This document shows positions 39,202-49,296 of a stretch of 64,000 nt of DNA, in pieces. The stretch comes from Streptomyces brasiliensis (GTDB lineage: Bacteria; Actinomycetota; Actinomycetes; Streptomycetales; Streptomycetaceae). The stretch covers positions 124,001 through 188,000 of the forward strand of contig NZ_BMQA01000004.1 of assembly GCF_014647875.1 (NCBI RefSeq), in the 5' to 3' direction. The position numbers and the translations under genes are program-made. How positions within the stretch are numbered: position 1 is the first letter of the stretch; each line of letters starts with the position of its first letter. Below the pieces are notes generated by a model. The model worked only from the letters and a program-made list of their open reading frames with translations, did no database searches and was not told the DNA's origin.

Positions 39202-40377
39202 GTGATCGCCATCGTGTGGAGCGCCGTCGTATCACTCGCCGCCTGGCTGTGGCTGCTGCTGGGTCAGGGCTTCTTCTGGCGCACGGACGTCCGCCTGCCG
39301 CCGCACCGCGACCCGGACGTGTGGCCGTCGGTCTGTGTCGTCGTACCGGCCCGTGACGAGGCCGCCGTACTGCCGCGGAGCCTGCCGTCGCTGCTGGCAC
39401 AGGACTATCCGGGGCGGGCCGAGATCTTCCTGGTCGACGACGGCAGTACGGACGGCACCGGTGAGCTCGCGCGCGAGCTGGCCACGCGGCACGGCGGGCT
39501 GCCGCTGACCGTGGACTCCCCCGGTGAGCCGCCCGCGGGCTGGACGGGCAAGCTGTGGGCGGTGCGCCACGGTATCGGTCTGGCACGCGCGCGTGAGCCG
39601 GAGTACCTGCTCCTGACCGACGCGGACATCGCCCACGCCCCCGACAGCCTGCGCCGGCTGGTCGCGGCGGCGCGGACCGGGGGCTTCGACCTCGTGTCGC
39701 AGATGGCGCGGCTGCGGGTGGAGAGCCTGTGGGAGCGGCTGGTGGTGCCGGCCTTCGTGTACTTCTTCGCCCAGCTGTACCCGTTCCGGTGGATCGGCCG
39801 GAAGGGGGCGCGGACGGCGGCCGCGGCGGGCGGCTGCGTGCTGCTGCGCACGGAGACGGCGTACCGGGCGCGTATTCCCGACGCCATCCGGCACGCCGTC
39901 ATCGACGACGTGGCACTCGCGCGTGCCGTGAAGGGCGGCGGGGGCCACATCTGGCTGGGGCTGGCCGAGCGTGTGGACAGCGTGCGGCCGTATCCGCGGC
40001 TGCACGACCTGTGGCGGATGGTCTCGCGCAGCGCCTATGCGCAGCTGCGGCACAACCCTCTGCTCCTCCTCGGTACGGTCGTCGGTCTGGCCCTCGTCTA
40101 CCTGGTGCCGCCCGCGGCCGTGGTGGCGGGCGTGGTGACGGGGAGCACGGCCGCCGCGTTCCTCGGGGCGCCGGCATGGCTGGTGATGACGGCGACGTAC
40201 GTCCCGATGCTGCGTTACTACCGCCTGCCGCTGTGGCTCGCTCCCCTGCTGCCGTTCACCGCGTTCCTGTACCTCCTCATGACGGTCGACTCGGCCGTGC
40301 AGCACTACCGGGGGCGCGGGGCGGCGTGGAAGGGCCGGACGTACGCCCGTCCCGACGCCGTGTCCGACGAGGGCTGA
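39202..40377 (+). CDS. Family 2 glycosyltransferase, HpnB-like
   Basis: 391 residues from GTG at 39202. An N-terminal membrane anchor is followed by a GT2 domain with VVPARDEAAVLPRSLPSLLA, DDGSTDGT, LLTDADIAHAP and the acceptor motif IDDVALARAVKG. Two to three C-terminal membrane helices follow (LLLLGTVVGLALVYLVPPAA). The layout matches hopene-associated glycosyltransferase HpnB, but no squalene/hopene genes are nearby, so the acceptor lipid is uncertain. Confidence 0.85.
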   Translation: MIAIVWSAVVSLAAWLWLLLGQGFFWRTDVRLPPHRDPDVWPSVCVVVPARDEAAVLPRSLPSLLAQDYPGRAEIFLVDDGSTDGTGELARELATRHGGLPLTVDSPGEPPAGWTGKLWAVRHGIGLARAREPEYLLLTDADIAHAPDSLRRLVAAARTGGFDLVSQMARLRVESLWERLVVPAFVYFFAQLYPFRWIGRKGARTAAAAGGCVLLRTETAYRARIPDAIRHAVIDDVALARAVKGGGGHIWLGLAERVDSVRPYPRLHDLWRMVSRSAYAQLRHNPLLLLGTVVGLALVYLVPPAAVVAGVVTGSTAAAFLGAPAWLVMTATYVPMLRYYRLPLWLAPLLPFTAFLYLLMTVDSAVQHYRGRGAAWKGRTYARPDAVSDEG

Positions 40378-40384
40378 GCGCGCG

Positions 40385-41665
40385 CTATTTGCGGCCGGGG
40401 GTCCAGTTCATGCCCCAGCCGTAGGCCCGGTCTATCGTGCGCTGCGGGCTGACCCCGCGCTCCGGGACCAGATAGCGGGCTTCCCGCTGGACGACGAGGT
40501 CGCCGCCCGTGTTGGTGAGCAGGGCGAGCGCGCAGACCGTCGAGGGGACCGTGCACTCGTCGAGCGAGAAGTCGACGGGGGCTCCGTGCTGAGGCTGGAG
40601 GGTGACCGTGGCGTGCAGGTCGGCGAAGGACGTGGCGCCTTCGTAGATGGTCACGAAGACGAGGATGCGCCGGAAGTCGCGTGTGTGGTCGAGGTTGACG
40701 GTGAGGTTCTCACCGCTCGCGACGGCACCGGTGCGGTCGTCGCCGTCGAGGTGGATGTACGGCGGCTGGTGCAGCGACCCGAAGGCGTTGCCGAGGGCCT
40801 GCACGACGCCCTTGCGGCCGTCGGCGAGTTCGTACAGCGCGCACAGGTCGAGGTCGAGGTCCCGGTATTTCGCGGCCCGCTTGGCGCCCCAGCCCGCGAA
40901 CTGTTTGCGCACTTGCCAGTTGAGGTTCACGCGCAGGGCGCCGGACGTTCCCCCTTGTTTGGCGAGCGAGACGGACGGGGCCGCCTTCGTGAGCGTCACC
41001 TTGGTGAGCCGGACGGCCTGCGCGGCCGGCGCCTGCGGCGGGGGCGGGGGCAGTTGGACCGGCGGCCCCACTGGCGGCGGCACGGTCACCGGGAGCGGGA
41101 CGGGCGGCGCGACGGGCGCGGTGACCGGCGGTGCCGCGTGCTGCGGCTCGTCCACGGTGATCCCGAAGTCCGTGGCCAGACCCTCGAGTCCGGTGCTGTA
41201 GCCCTGGCCCACGGCACGGAACTTCCAGGCGCCCTGACGGCGGTAGAACTCCCCGAGAACGAACGCCGTCTCGACGGTGGCGCCCGGGTTGTCGAAGCGG
41301 GCGACCACACCGCCGGCCGCGTCGCGCACCTCGATGTACAGGTCCGGGACCTGTCCGAACGACCCGCCGTCCGCCGAGGCCGCGAGGACGACGCGTTCGA
41401 CGACGCTCTCCACGCGCGCGAGGTCCACGGAAAGGGCGTCGGTCACCCGCCCCCCGGCGTCCCGCTTGCCCTCGTGCCGCACCGCACCCGAGGGGTGGGC
41501 CGGCTGATTGTAGAAGACGAAGTCGCCGTCGGAGCGGACCTTTCCCGCCACCAGCAGCAGCGCCGAGGCGTCCGCGTCCGGCACCCCCGGTCCGGAGCGC
41601 CAGCCCAATTCGACGCGCAGCGCCGTCGTCGGCACCGGCGTATTCGATCCTTTCGGCATTGTCAT
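40385..41665 (-). CDS. Double TerD-domain protein
   Basis: 426 residues from ATG at 41665, with GGGGGCGG upstream. Two TerD (tellurium-resistance/stress) domains, residues ~1-170 and ~245-420, are joined by a Pro/Val-rich linker (residues ~180-235). The first has the Ca2+-binding-like pattern [15 protein letters not shown] and [20 protein letters not shown]. The second has [20 protein letters not shown] and [10 protein letters not shown]. TerD proteins bind Ca2+ and act in envelope stress or phage defence complexes. No terB/terC/terZ partners are adjacent. Confidence 0.9.
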   Translation of the reverse strand: MTMPKGSNTPVPTTALRVELGWRSGPGVPDADASALLLVAGKVRSDGDFVFYNQPAHPSGAVRHEGKRDAGGRVTDALSVDLARVESVVERVVLAASADGGSFGQVPDLYIEVRDAAGGVVARFDNPGATVETAFVLGEFYRRQGAWKFRAVGQGYSTGLEGLATDFGITVDEPQHAAPPVTAPVAPPVPLPVTVPPPVGPPVQLPPPPPQAPAAQAVRLTKVTLTKAAPSVSLAKQGGTSGALRVNLNWQVRKQFAGWGAKRAAKYRDLDLDLCALYELADGRKGVVQALGNAFGSLHQPPYIHLDGDDRTGAVASGENLTVNLDHTRDFRRILVFVTIYEGATSFADLHATVTLQPQHGAPVDFSLDECTVPSTVCALALLTNTGGDLVVQREARYLVPERGVSPQRTIDRAYGWGMNWTPGRK

Positions 41666-41967
41666 GTCCGCCCCCATCATGTGTCGGCACGCCCGGCCGG
41701 GTCCCGGCCGTCCATTGCCATCCCTACCCGCCCAACCCATTCCGGGCCAGTGAACTCCCGCAAGTGGCACGGGAAGCCGCGCCCGAAGAGCGCTGGCCAA
41801 CACCCGGTAACCCGCCGGGAACTCGCCCTTTACACGATCCAAACGCGGATCGCCGTCCTATTTTGGCAAGTTCGCTCGGATTGGGGATCCCGCGTCACTG
41901 CCGACACGGAAAACAACCCTCTTATCGGTCTCCCCAACCAGCACATCGTGGGCTTAACTTATGTGCC
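41666..41967. promoter_or_regulatory. Divergent intergenic region between terD-like and DUF6643 genes
   Basis: About 300 bp without a gene, and noticeably less GC-rich near 41860-41950. It must hold promoters for both genes. A candidate -35 TTGGCA occurs near 41873, but no good -10 could be paired with it. Confidence 0.4.
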
Positions 41968-42417
41968 ATGACCTCCCCCCGCTCCACTTATGGCGGCGGC
42001 TACTACTCCGCCTCCTTCCCGGACACCCCGATCTACGACTCGCTCGTGGCCGAGCGGGGCACCCCGCAGATCGCCCCGATCCGGGTCCCCGCCGCCTACG
42101 ACTCGGGCAACAACCTGCCCGCGCTCCCGTCGGCGCTGCCCGCCCTCCCGGCGGGTCCCTCCCACCACGTTCCCTCCTACGGCTACGCTCAGGTGCCGCA
42201 GCCGGCTCCGCTGCAGCAGGTGCCGACGGCGTACATCCCGCAGCAGGCCACCGCGCCGCGTGGCTACCCGGCTCCTGGCCCGCAGATGCAGCAGCCTCAG
42301 CGGCCGATGGCGCCGGCACCGGGCACCGGGTACGAGGCCATGCGTCCCGCCGCTCCCCGGCCCGCCCCGGCTCCTTACCAGGATCCGTACAGCAACCAGC
42401 AGTACCGCGGCTACTGA
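41968..42417 (+). CDS. DUF6643-like Pro/Tyr-rich protein
   Basis: 149 residues from ATG at 41968. The N-terminus (STYGGGYYSASFPDTPIYDS, then LVAERGTPQIAPIRVP) resembles a short conserved Streptomyces protein family. The rest is Pro/Gln/Ala/Tyr-rich and probably disordered (repeated PQ, YP, PAP units, ending NQQYRGY). There is no signal sequence. The function is unknown. Confidence 0.75.
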   Translation: MTSPRSTYGGGYYSASFPDTPIYDSLVAERGTPQIAPIRVPAAYDSGNNLPALPSALPALPAGPSHHVPSYGYAQVPQPAPLQQVPTAYIPQQATAPRGYPAPGPQMQQPQRPMAPAPGTGYEAMRPAAPRPAPAPYQDPYSNQQYRGY

Positions 42418-42459
42418 GCCGTCTCCCCGGTTGTCGGCGCCGCCTGGCACGATGACCTC

Positions 42460-43284
42460 ATGGGGAATGCCGTACTGCAGTCGATCCACGTCCATCCGGT
42501 CAAGGCGTTCCGGGGTGTCTCACCCCGAGAGGCCGTGGCGGAGCCCTGGGGGCTGACCGGAGACCGGCGCTGGGCGCTGATCGACGACGGGGGAAAGGTC
42601 GTCACCCAGCGTGAACAGCCGCGCCTCGCGCTGGCCGCCGCCGAGCCCGTGCCCGGCGGCGGCATACGGCTGTCCGCACCCGGGCGCGAGCCGGTGACGG
42701 TGCCGGTCCCAGAGCCGTCGTGCACGGTGACGGTGAACATCTTCGGCACCAAGGTGGAGGCGGTCGCCGCGCAGGACGCCGCGCACGCCTGGTGCGGTGA
42801 CTATCTCGGAGCCGACGTCCGTCTGGTCCACATGGACGACCCGGCCACGCGCCGCCCGGTCGATCCCGACCACGCCCTGCCCGGCGAGACGGTGAGCTTC
42901 GCCGACGGCTATCCGCTGCTGGTCACCTCGGCCACCTCGCTCGACGCCCTGAACTCCCTGGTGGCGCAGGGTGATCACGCCGCCGAGGGCCCGCTGCCCA
43001 TGAACCGCTTCCGGCCGAACGTGGTCGTGGCCGGCACACCTGCCTGGGCCGAGGACGACTGGTCCCGCATCGCCATCGGTGACGTCGAGTTCCGGGTCGC
43101 CAAGGTGTGCGGGCGCTGCGTCGTGACCACGACCGACCAGGACACCGCCGAGCGCGGCAGAGAACCCCTGCGCACGCTGGGCCGGCACCGCAGGTTCGGC
43201 AGCCGGCTGGTCTTCGGCCAGAACCTGGTGCCCCGGACGACGGGCACGATCCGCGTCGGCGACCCGGTGCGCATCCTGCAGTAG
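42460..43284 (+). CDS. MOSC-domain protein (YcbX/mARC-like molybdenum protein)
   Basis: 274 residues from ATG at 42460. An N-terminal MOSC beta-barrel (residues ~5-115; IHVHPVKAFRGVSPREAVAE, GDRRWALIDDGGKVVTQREQ) is followed by a MOSC domain. The motif KVCGRCVVTTTDQDT corresponds to the Mo-coordinating Cys region of YcbX/mARC N-hydroxyl reductases. It therefore probably binds sulfurated molybdenum cofactor and reduces N-hydroxylated compounds. It appears to be monocistronic. Confidence 0.9.
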   Translation: MGNAVLQSIHVHPVKAFRGVSPREAVAEPWGLTGDRRWALIDDGGKVVTQREQPRLALAAAEPVPGGGIRLSAPGREPVTVPVPEPSCTVTVNIFGTKVEAVAAQDAAHAWCGDYLGADVRLVHMDDPATRRPVDPDHALPGETVSFADGYPLLVTSATSLDALNSLVAQGDHAAEGPLPMNRFRPNVVVAGTPAWAEDDWSRIAIGDVEFRVAKVCGRCVVTTTDQDTAERGREPLRTLGRHRRFGSRLVFGQNLVPRTTGTIRVGDPVRILQ

Positions 43285-43509
43285 GGGTCCGCGGCCGGCC
43301 CCTGGTGTGCGGCGGCGGGCCGGGGCGCCTGCGTGATCGGGGCGTCCGGCCGGGAACCCGGCGTGGGGGCCCGGTCGTTGGGATGGCGTGAGAAGTTCAT
43401 GAGAGTCCCGGTCCGGGGTCTGAGGTGATTTCGCTCTCTCTTCGGCCGGACTGGCACGTGAACCGCTCGGGCGGGGGTTATCACGGAGCGGGAAGGGGGG
43501 TGGAGATCG

Positions 43510-44115
43510 GTGCGAGCGATCCGCGGTCTGTGGCGCTGGCGGCACAATCCGCTGCGCCGTACGACCGATCTGGCCGAGGCCTGGGTGGCCCTCGTGGCCA
43601 TGCTGCTGATCACGGTGGCCGCACCCGTGATCGGCTCCCTCGTCGGCTCCGTGGCGCAGGACTCCCTGCAGCGGTCCGTGCGGGAGCAGCGGCAGACCCG
43701 TCATCTGGCCACGGCCACCGTGGTGCGCAAGCTGGACGGCGGCGTGCTCGACCTGGACCCCGACTCGACCTCCGGGCAGGACACCCGCAGCCGTGTCCTC
43801 GCCGACTGGACCGCCGCGGACGGCACGCGGCAGCACGGCCCCGTCCTCGCCAACCTCAAGTCCCCGCACCCGGGCGACCACTTCAGACTCTGGACGGACC
43901 CGCACGGCCGCATAGCCACCCGCCCGCTCGACTCCGAGACGGCGACGACGCACGCCGTGCTCGCCGGATTCGGCGCGGCGGCCCTGTCGGCCGGCCTGGT
44001 CGAGGGCGCTCGACGGCTGATCGTCTGGCGCATGGTCCGTCGCCGGTACGCCCGTTGGGACCAGGCCTGGGACAAGGCCGGTCCGGACTGGGGCAAGGCA
44101 GGCACCGGCAGCTGA
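43510..44115 (+). CDS. Membrane protein with two helices, Rv1733c-like
   Basis: 201 residues from GTG at 43510 (GGGGTGGAGATCG upstream). The N-terminal RGLWRWRHNPLRRTTDLAEA motif, a first helix (residues ~25-48, WVALVAMLLITVAAPVIGSL) and a second near 146-170 (AVLAGFGAAALSAGLVEGAR) enclose an extracytoplasmic loop of ~95 residues. This layout is common among Streptomyces proteins annotated as Rv1733c-like. Function is unknown. Confidence 0.8.
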   Translation: MRAIRGLWRWRHNPLRRTTDLAEAWVALVAMLLITVAAPVIGSLVGSVAQDSLQRSVREQRQTRHLATATVVRKLDGGVLDLDPDSTSGQDTRSRVLADWTAADGTRQHGPVLANLKSPHPGDHFRLWTDPHGRIATRPLDSETATTHAVLAGFGAAALSAGLVEGARRLIVWRMVRRRYARWDQAWDKAGPDWGKAGTGS

Positions 44116-44221
44116 CGGCCTGACGACTCTGGTCAACCGACCGTCCGCGCGCACGCTACGGTGGACCGGCCGACGCATTCGGCATCGACCCGCGTACACG
44201 AGGTGGGGGCACAGCAGCGCC

Positions 44222-46660
44222 ATGGCACAGGGCACGGTCCAGGTGACGCACACCGGTACATCGCGGTGGCGGCGCCGCACGGGTGAGTACGCCTCGCTGG
44301 CCGCCGCCCTGGAAGCCGCGGCCGACGGCGACGTGCTCACCGTCGCCCCAGGCACCTACCGGGAGAACCTCGTCGTCCAGCGGGCGGTGACCCTGCGCGG
44401 CCCCGAGGGCTCGCCCGGCTCGGTCCGTATCGCGCCAGTGGACGGGGTGCCGCTGACGGTGCGTGCCGCCGCGGTGGTGCAGGACCTGCATGTGGAGGGG
44501 CAGGACGCGACCGCGCCCGCGCTGCTCGTCGAGGAGGGCTCTCCGGAACTGACGGACGTCCGCGTCGTGACCCGGTCCGCGGCGGGCATAGAGGTGCGCG
44601 GCGGCGCACGTCCGACCGTGCGGCGCTGCACCGTGGACAACCCGGCCGGCATCGGCATCGCCGTACTCGACGGCGGCGGTGGGGTGTTCGAGGACTGCGA
44701 GGTGATGGCGGCCGGCCAGTCGGGCGTCGCCGTGCACAGCGGCGGACGCCCGCGTCTGGACCGCTGCCGGGTGCACCACGCCTCGGGCGCGGGCCTGATG
44801 GTGACGGGCGAGAACTCCGCGCTGGAAGCGGTGGGTTGCGAGGTCTACGAGGTGCGCGGCTCCGGCGCGCAGGTCACCGCGCGGGCCACGGCGCACCTCA
44901 CCGACTGCGATGTGCACCGTACGGCGGCGGACGGCGTCACGCTCGACACGGACGCCGTGCTCACCCTGGCGGACTGCCGCATCCACGACATCCCGGAGAA
45001 CGCGATCGACCTGCGCTCCCGTTCGGTGCTCACGCTGACCCGGACGACGGTGCGTCAGTTCGGGCGCAACGGTCTGTCGGTGTGGGACCCGGGCACGCGC
45101 GTGGACGCCAACCAGTGCGAGATCTTCGACAGCACCGGGGACTATCCGGCGGTGTGGGTGAGCGACGGCGCGACAGCGGTGCTCGACTCGTGCCGGGTGC
45201 ACGACGTGCCGGACGCACTGTTCGTCCTGGATCGCGGCTCCCGCGCTGACGTCGTCGACAGCGACCTGTCCCAGGTGCGCAACACGGCCGTGTCGGTCAG
45301 CGACGGCGCCACGGCGCAGCTCGACGACTGCCGGATCCGGGACGCGGCCACCGGCGCCTGGTTCCGCGACCACGGCAGCGGCGGCACGCTCGACAACTGC
45401 ACGGTCGACGGCACCCAGACCGGCGTGATCGTCACCAAGGGCGCCGACCCGACGATCGAGCGCTGCACCGTCGAATCCCCGGCGGAAGCGGGCTTCTACG
45501 TGTCGGCCGGCGGCCGGGGCAGCTTCCTGAGCTGCCGGGTGACGGGCAGCGGCGGCTACGGCTTCCATGTGATCGACGGCTGCCGTACGACGCTCAAGAA
45601 GTGCCGCACGGAGCGATGCGCGCGCGGGGGCTACGAGTTCGCGGACGCCGGCCCGGACGCCGAATCCGGCACGGGGCCGATCGTGGAGGACTGCACCAGC
45701 GACGAGAGCGGCGGTGTCCGGCCGGCCGCGACCCGGGAGCCGGCCGTCCAGACGACGAGCCCCTCGGGCGGCCTGCTGGGCGCGATTCCCGGGCAGCGCA
45801 GCACGGAACAGGAACCGCTCATCACGGCCATCGAGCCGGAGAGGCCCGTGCGCACCTCCACGGCCGTACTGGGCGAACTCGACGCCCTGGTCGGCCTGGA
45901 GAGCGTCAAGCGCGAGGTCCGCGCGCTCACCGACATGATCGAGGTGGGCCGGCGCCGGCAGCAGGCGGGTCTGAAAGCGGCCTCGGTCAAGCGGCATCTC
46001 GTCTTCACGGGCTCGCCCGGCACCGGCAAGACGACGGTCGCCCGGCTCTACGGCGAGATCCTGGCCTCCCTCGGCGTCCTGGAGAAGGGGCACCTCGTCG
46101 AGGTCTCCCGCGTCGACCTGGTCGGCGAGCACATCGGTTCCACCGCGATCCGCACCCAGGAAGCGTTCGAACGGGCTCGCGGCGGTGTGCTGTTCATCGA
46201 CGAGGCGTACGCGCTGTCGCCGGAGGACGCCGGGCGCGACTTCGGCAAGGAGGCCATCGACACACTGGTGAAGCTGATGGAGGACCACCGGGACGCGGTG
46301 GTGGTGATCGTCGCGGGCTACACGGCCGAGATGGAACGCTTCCTGTCCGTCAACCCCGGTGTGGCGTCCCGTTTCTCACGGACCATCACCTTCGGCGACT
46401 ACGGCCCCGACGAGCTGCTGCGGATCGTGGAGCAGCAGGCCGACGAGCACGAGTACCGGCTGGCGCCGGGCGCGTCGGAGGCTCTGCTGAAGTACTTCAC
46501 GGTGATCCCGAAGGGGCCCGCGTTCGGCAACGGTCGTACGGCGCGGCAGACCTTCGAGGCGATGGTGGAGCGGCACGCGAGCCGGGTTGCCCAGGTCGCG
46601 GAGCCGACCACGGACGACCTGACGCTGCTGTTCCCGGAGGACCTCCCCGAACTGCCCTGA
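44222..46660 (+). CDS. Right-handed beta-helix protein fused to CbxX-type AAA+ ATPase
   Basis: 812 residues from ATG at 44222. Residues ~1-500 form a long parallel beta-helix of ~23-residue rungs rich in DCRIHD/CTVD-like turns (LEDCEVMAAGQSG-type repeats). Residues ~553-805 form a CbxX/SpoVK-type AAA+ module: VGLESVKREVRALTDMIEVG, Walker A FTGSPGTGKTTVAR near 594, Walker B VLFIDEAYALSP near 657 and an Arg-finger region (GVASRFSRTITF). CbxX-type ATPases remodel protein complexes (rubisco activase CbbX, ESX EccA). Here the N-terminal recognition part is a beta-helix rather than TPRs, so the client may be a repetitive or envelope structure; that is inference. Confidence 0.88.
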   Translation: MAQGTVQVTHTGTSRWRRRTGEYASLAAALEAAADGDVLTVAPGTYRENLVVQRAVTLRGPEGSPGSVRIAPVDGVPLTVRAAAVVQDLHVEGQDATAPALLVEEGSPELTDVRVVTRSAAGIEVRGGARPTVRRCTVDNPAGIGIAVLDGGGGVFEDCEVMAAGQSGVAVHSGGRPRLDRCRVHHASGAGLMVTGENSALEAVGCEVYEVRGSGAQVTARATAHLTDCDVHRTAADGVTLDTDAVLTLADCRIHDIPENAIDLRSRSVLTLTRTTVRQFGRNGLSVWDPGTRVDANQCEIFDSTGDYPAVWVSDGATAVLDSCRVHDVPDALFVLDRGSRADVVDSDLSQVRNTAVSVSDGATAQLDDCRIRDAATGAWFRDHGSGGTLDNCTVDGTQTGVIVTKGADPTIERCTVESPAEAGFYVSAGGRGSFLSCRVTGSGGYGFHVIDGCRTTLKKCRTERCARGGYEFADAGPDAESGTGPIVEDCTSDESGGVRPAATREPAVQTTSPSGGLLGAIPGQRSTEQEPLITAIEPERPVRTSTAVLGELDALVGLESVKREVRALTDMIEVGRRRQQAGLKAASVKRHLVFTGSPGTGKTTVARLYGEILASLGVLEKGHLVEVSRVDLVGEHIGSTAIRTQEAFERARGGVLFIDEAYALSPEDAGRDFGKEAIDTLVKLMEDHRDAVVVIVAGYTAEMERFLSVNPGVASRFSRTITFGDYGPDELLRIVEQQADEHEYRLAPGASEALLKYFTVIPKGPAFGNGRTARQTFEAMVERHASRVAQVAEPTTDDLTLLFPEDLPELP

Positions 46661-46672
46661 TCGCGGCAGGTT

Positions 46673-49004
46673 CTACGGCGCCGGTTCCGGTCGCTGCCCC
46701 GGCACCTCCGGACGCAGCCGCTCCAGCAGTTGCTCGCGTTCCTGGGCGAAGACCGGGTCGGCCTGGTAGTCGGAGTGGCCCAGGATCGGGGCGGGCAGCG
46801 GGTGCTCGGCCGTACGACCGTACGCGAGGGGGTCCTTCAGGGGCTCGTGGTCCACTTCCGGGCCGCAGTCGCCGGGGAGCCGGACCGGGCCGCCGATCGG
46901 GTCGGTCAGGCGGTACAGATTGCGCCAGCAGGCGACCTCGCGATGCAGGGAGTTGAGCGCGGCGGCCCCGAAGTGGGCCGGGAACCAGCGGCCGTAGAGG
47001 CGCTCCAGCGGAGAGCCGTAGGTGAGCAGGGCGACCCGTTTGCGCACGGACGGCTTCAGCTGCCAGGCCGCCGCGGCGGCGAGCACACTGCCCTGGGAGT
47101 GCCCGGAGATCACCAGGCGGCCGCCGGCGCCGGGTCCAGGTGACCATGCGCCAGGTCAGGTCGGGCACCGCGCGTTCGGCGTAGCAGGGCGGGGCGAAGG
47201 GGTGGGCGGCGCGCGGCCAGAAGGTGCCGACGTCCCACAGGATGCCGATAGTGCGCCGCGCGGAGGCGTCCTTGTAGGCGCGCCGGCCCCAGGTGACGAA
47301 CAGGATGAAGCCGAGTCCGACCAGCCAGGAGCCCAGGGCCTGCGCCGTCTGGGCCGCGCCGTGCACGACGGCGTACGTCTCGCTCGCCGCCTCACTGGGC
47401 GTCTGCTCGGTGGTGAGGCCGCCGACCAGCGCTCCGGCGCCCAGGAGCAGCGTGGCTGCGGAGACGACGGCGACGAGGAGCGGTGCCCGGTCGGTGAGGG
47501 CGGCCATCGCCCGGGTGCGGGCGATACGGCGGGTGCGTGCGGTGTCCGCGGGCTCGTTCGGGTGGTCGCGTTCGACCGTGCGCTCCTCGGCGCGGCTGAC
47601 CCGCCAGGTACCCCAGGACAGCCAGCCGACCAGGGCGAGCACGGCCACGAGGAGCGGTGGGATCACGGACGCCTGCCAGGTCAGCAGGACGGGCGGGCCG
47701 GGGATCGAGGCCGCGGTACCGTCCAGCCAGTCGGCGACGCGCTGGGCGACACCGCCGGACATCACTCCGCCGAGCGCGCAGGCGAGCAGTGCGACGCACG
47801 GGCCGCCGAAGCCGCGCATCGCCGCGCGCGGGTCGCGGTGGGTGCGGTGCAGGAGGTGGGCGACCACGCCGAGGACGACGACGAGTACGCCCTGGGCCAG
47901 CGCGAGGGTGCCGAAGGCGGTGTCCCCGGGCAGCCGGCCGGCCGAGTGCCATCCCGGCCGTGACCACCCGGCGTACAGGAGGGTGAGCAGGAGCAGGAGC
48001 AGGGAGGCGAGCGGCAGGCGGCGCAGGAGAAGCTCGTCGAGATCCTCGTCGAGGCGGTTCTCCGTGCGGCCGCGGCGGCACACCACCCAGACCACGAAGG
48101 CCGCCCCGGCGAGCAGCGTCCCGACCACCAGCCAGCCGAGTGCGTCGATTAACTCTGACCCGCCCGGACGGCGGTCGAAGTGCGCGGCCGGTGTGGCGAC
48201 CGCCGCCGCGACCGTGAGCAGGCCCGCCGCGGTGTGGGCGGCACGGAGCCGGGCCACCAGGCGGCGGCCGTACCAGAAGCCGGGCCGGCCCAGTGAGGTG
48301 CGGACGGTGTCGTCGTCCGGCCCGGCCGTGTCGGTCATCGGCGGCTGGGACTCGTACGCGCTCCAGGTGCGGCGGGCGAGGTACCAGAGCAGGCCGGTGA
48401 GCGCGGTCGGGACCAGCGCGGCCAGGGCGAGCCGGCGTCCCGGCGTGCTCCACCAGCCGTCGCCGGAGACGGCGGGTGAGAGGAAGCCCAGCCAGGAGTG
48501 GCGCCGGGCGCAAACCTCGACCCCCGCGCACTGCCAGGCCGCGAGGTCCAGGGCGACCTCGCAGGCCGCCGCCACCAGCAGCACGGTCAGGGTGAGTCCG
48601 GCGAGCCGGACCAGCAGGCCGTACACCTGGACCGCACGTTTCCGGCCGTGTGCGGCGGGACGCATCCAGTGCGCCAGGTTGACCACCATGAAGGGCAGCA
48701 GCAACAGCCACAGGGCGCGCGCGGCGTTGCCGGAGGTGAGGTTGCACCAGACGTACGCCTCGGGCACCGGCCGGCCACGGTAGTCCTCGGGTCTGTCCTC
48801 CGCGTCGACGTCCTCGGCGCGCCGGAAGACGGCGGCCGTGTCGTCGCCGGAGATCCGCACCGTGCGCGGATCGTCGAGCATGTCCTCGGGTGTCGTGCCG
48901 CCGACTCCGTGGACCAGGAGTTCCAGGTCGCACCCCGACTCCCGGAGCCGGGCGGCACGACCCCCGGCCTCGCCCCCGGCTGCCCGTTCCTGCGCTTGTT
49001 CCAC
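46673..49004 (-). pseudogene. Frameshifted polytopic membrane protein with C-terminal lipase-like domain
   Basis: From GTG at 49004 the frame encodes ESGCDLELLVHGVGGTTPED, then about ten hydrophobic segments, to about 47130. There the frame continues as TWTRRRRPP, whereas the next frame gives GGRLVISGHSQGSVLAAAAA and runs to the stop at 46673. The Ser of the GHSQG nucleophile elbow is therefore only reached after a one- or two-base shift in a run of CCGGC repeats near 47120-47130. Without it the protein loses its lipase domain. It is either a real frameshift or an assembly error in a GC-rich repeat. Confidence 0.8.
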
Positions 49005-49296
49005 TGTTCCCGCACTTCCCCCGTGACGCGCCGCCTGCCTCTGTGCTCGCGCGCATCAGGATCTCCGCTCGCGGGCTGTCGTACACCTCTCGTCACCGAA
49101 TCTCCCCGATCCGTGTGACAAGCCGTGTGACGGCCGATGTCCGAATGACATGTGCGCGTCGATGCGGGTGGTGGCGCAACCGGCACCGACCCGTGAAAAG
49201 ATGGGACGTCCGCGCACCGGAGCCAGGCGGAACGTCCTGGTCGGAGCCGGTGCGGCGGGCGTGTCTGAGGCCCCAGGCGAAAGGACCGGAGCGTAC

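Noticed and set aside
49150..49296. Extended N-terminus of the DeoR regulator
   Set aside because: The added 49 residues are unlike DeoR proteins, which begin just before the helix-turn-helix; the GTG at 49297 fits the family length.
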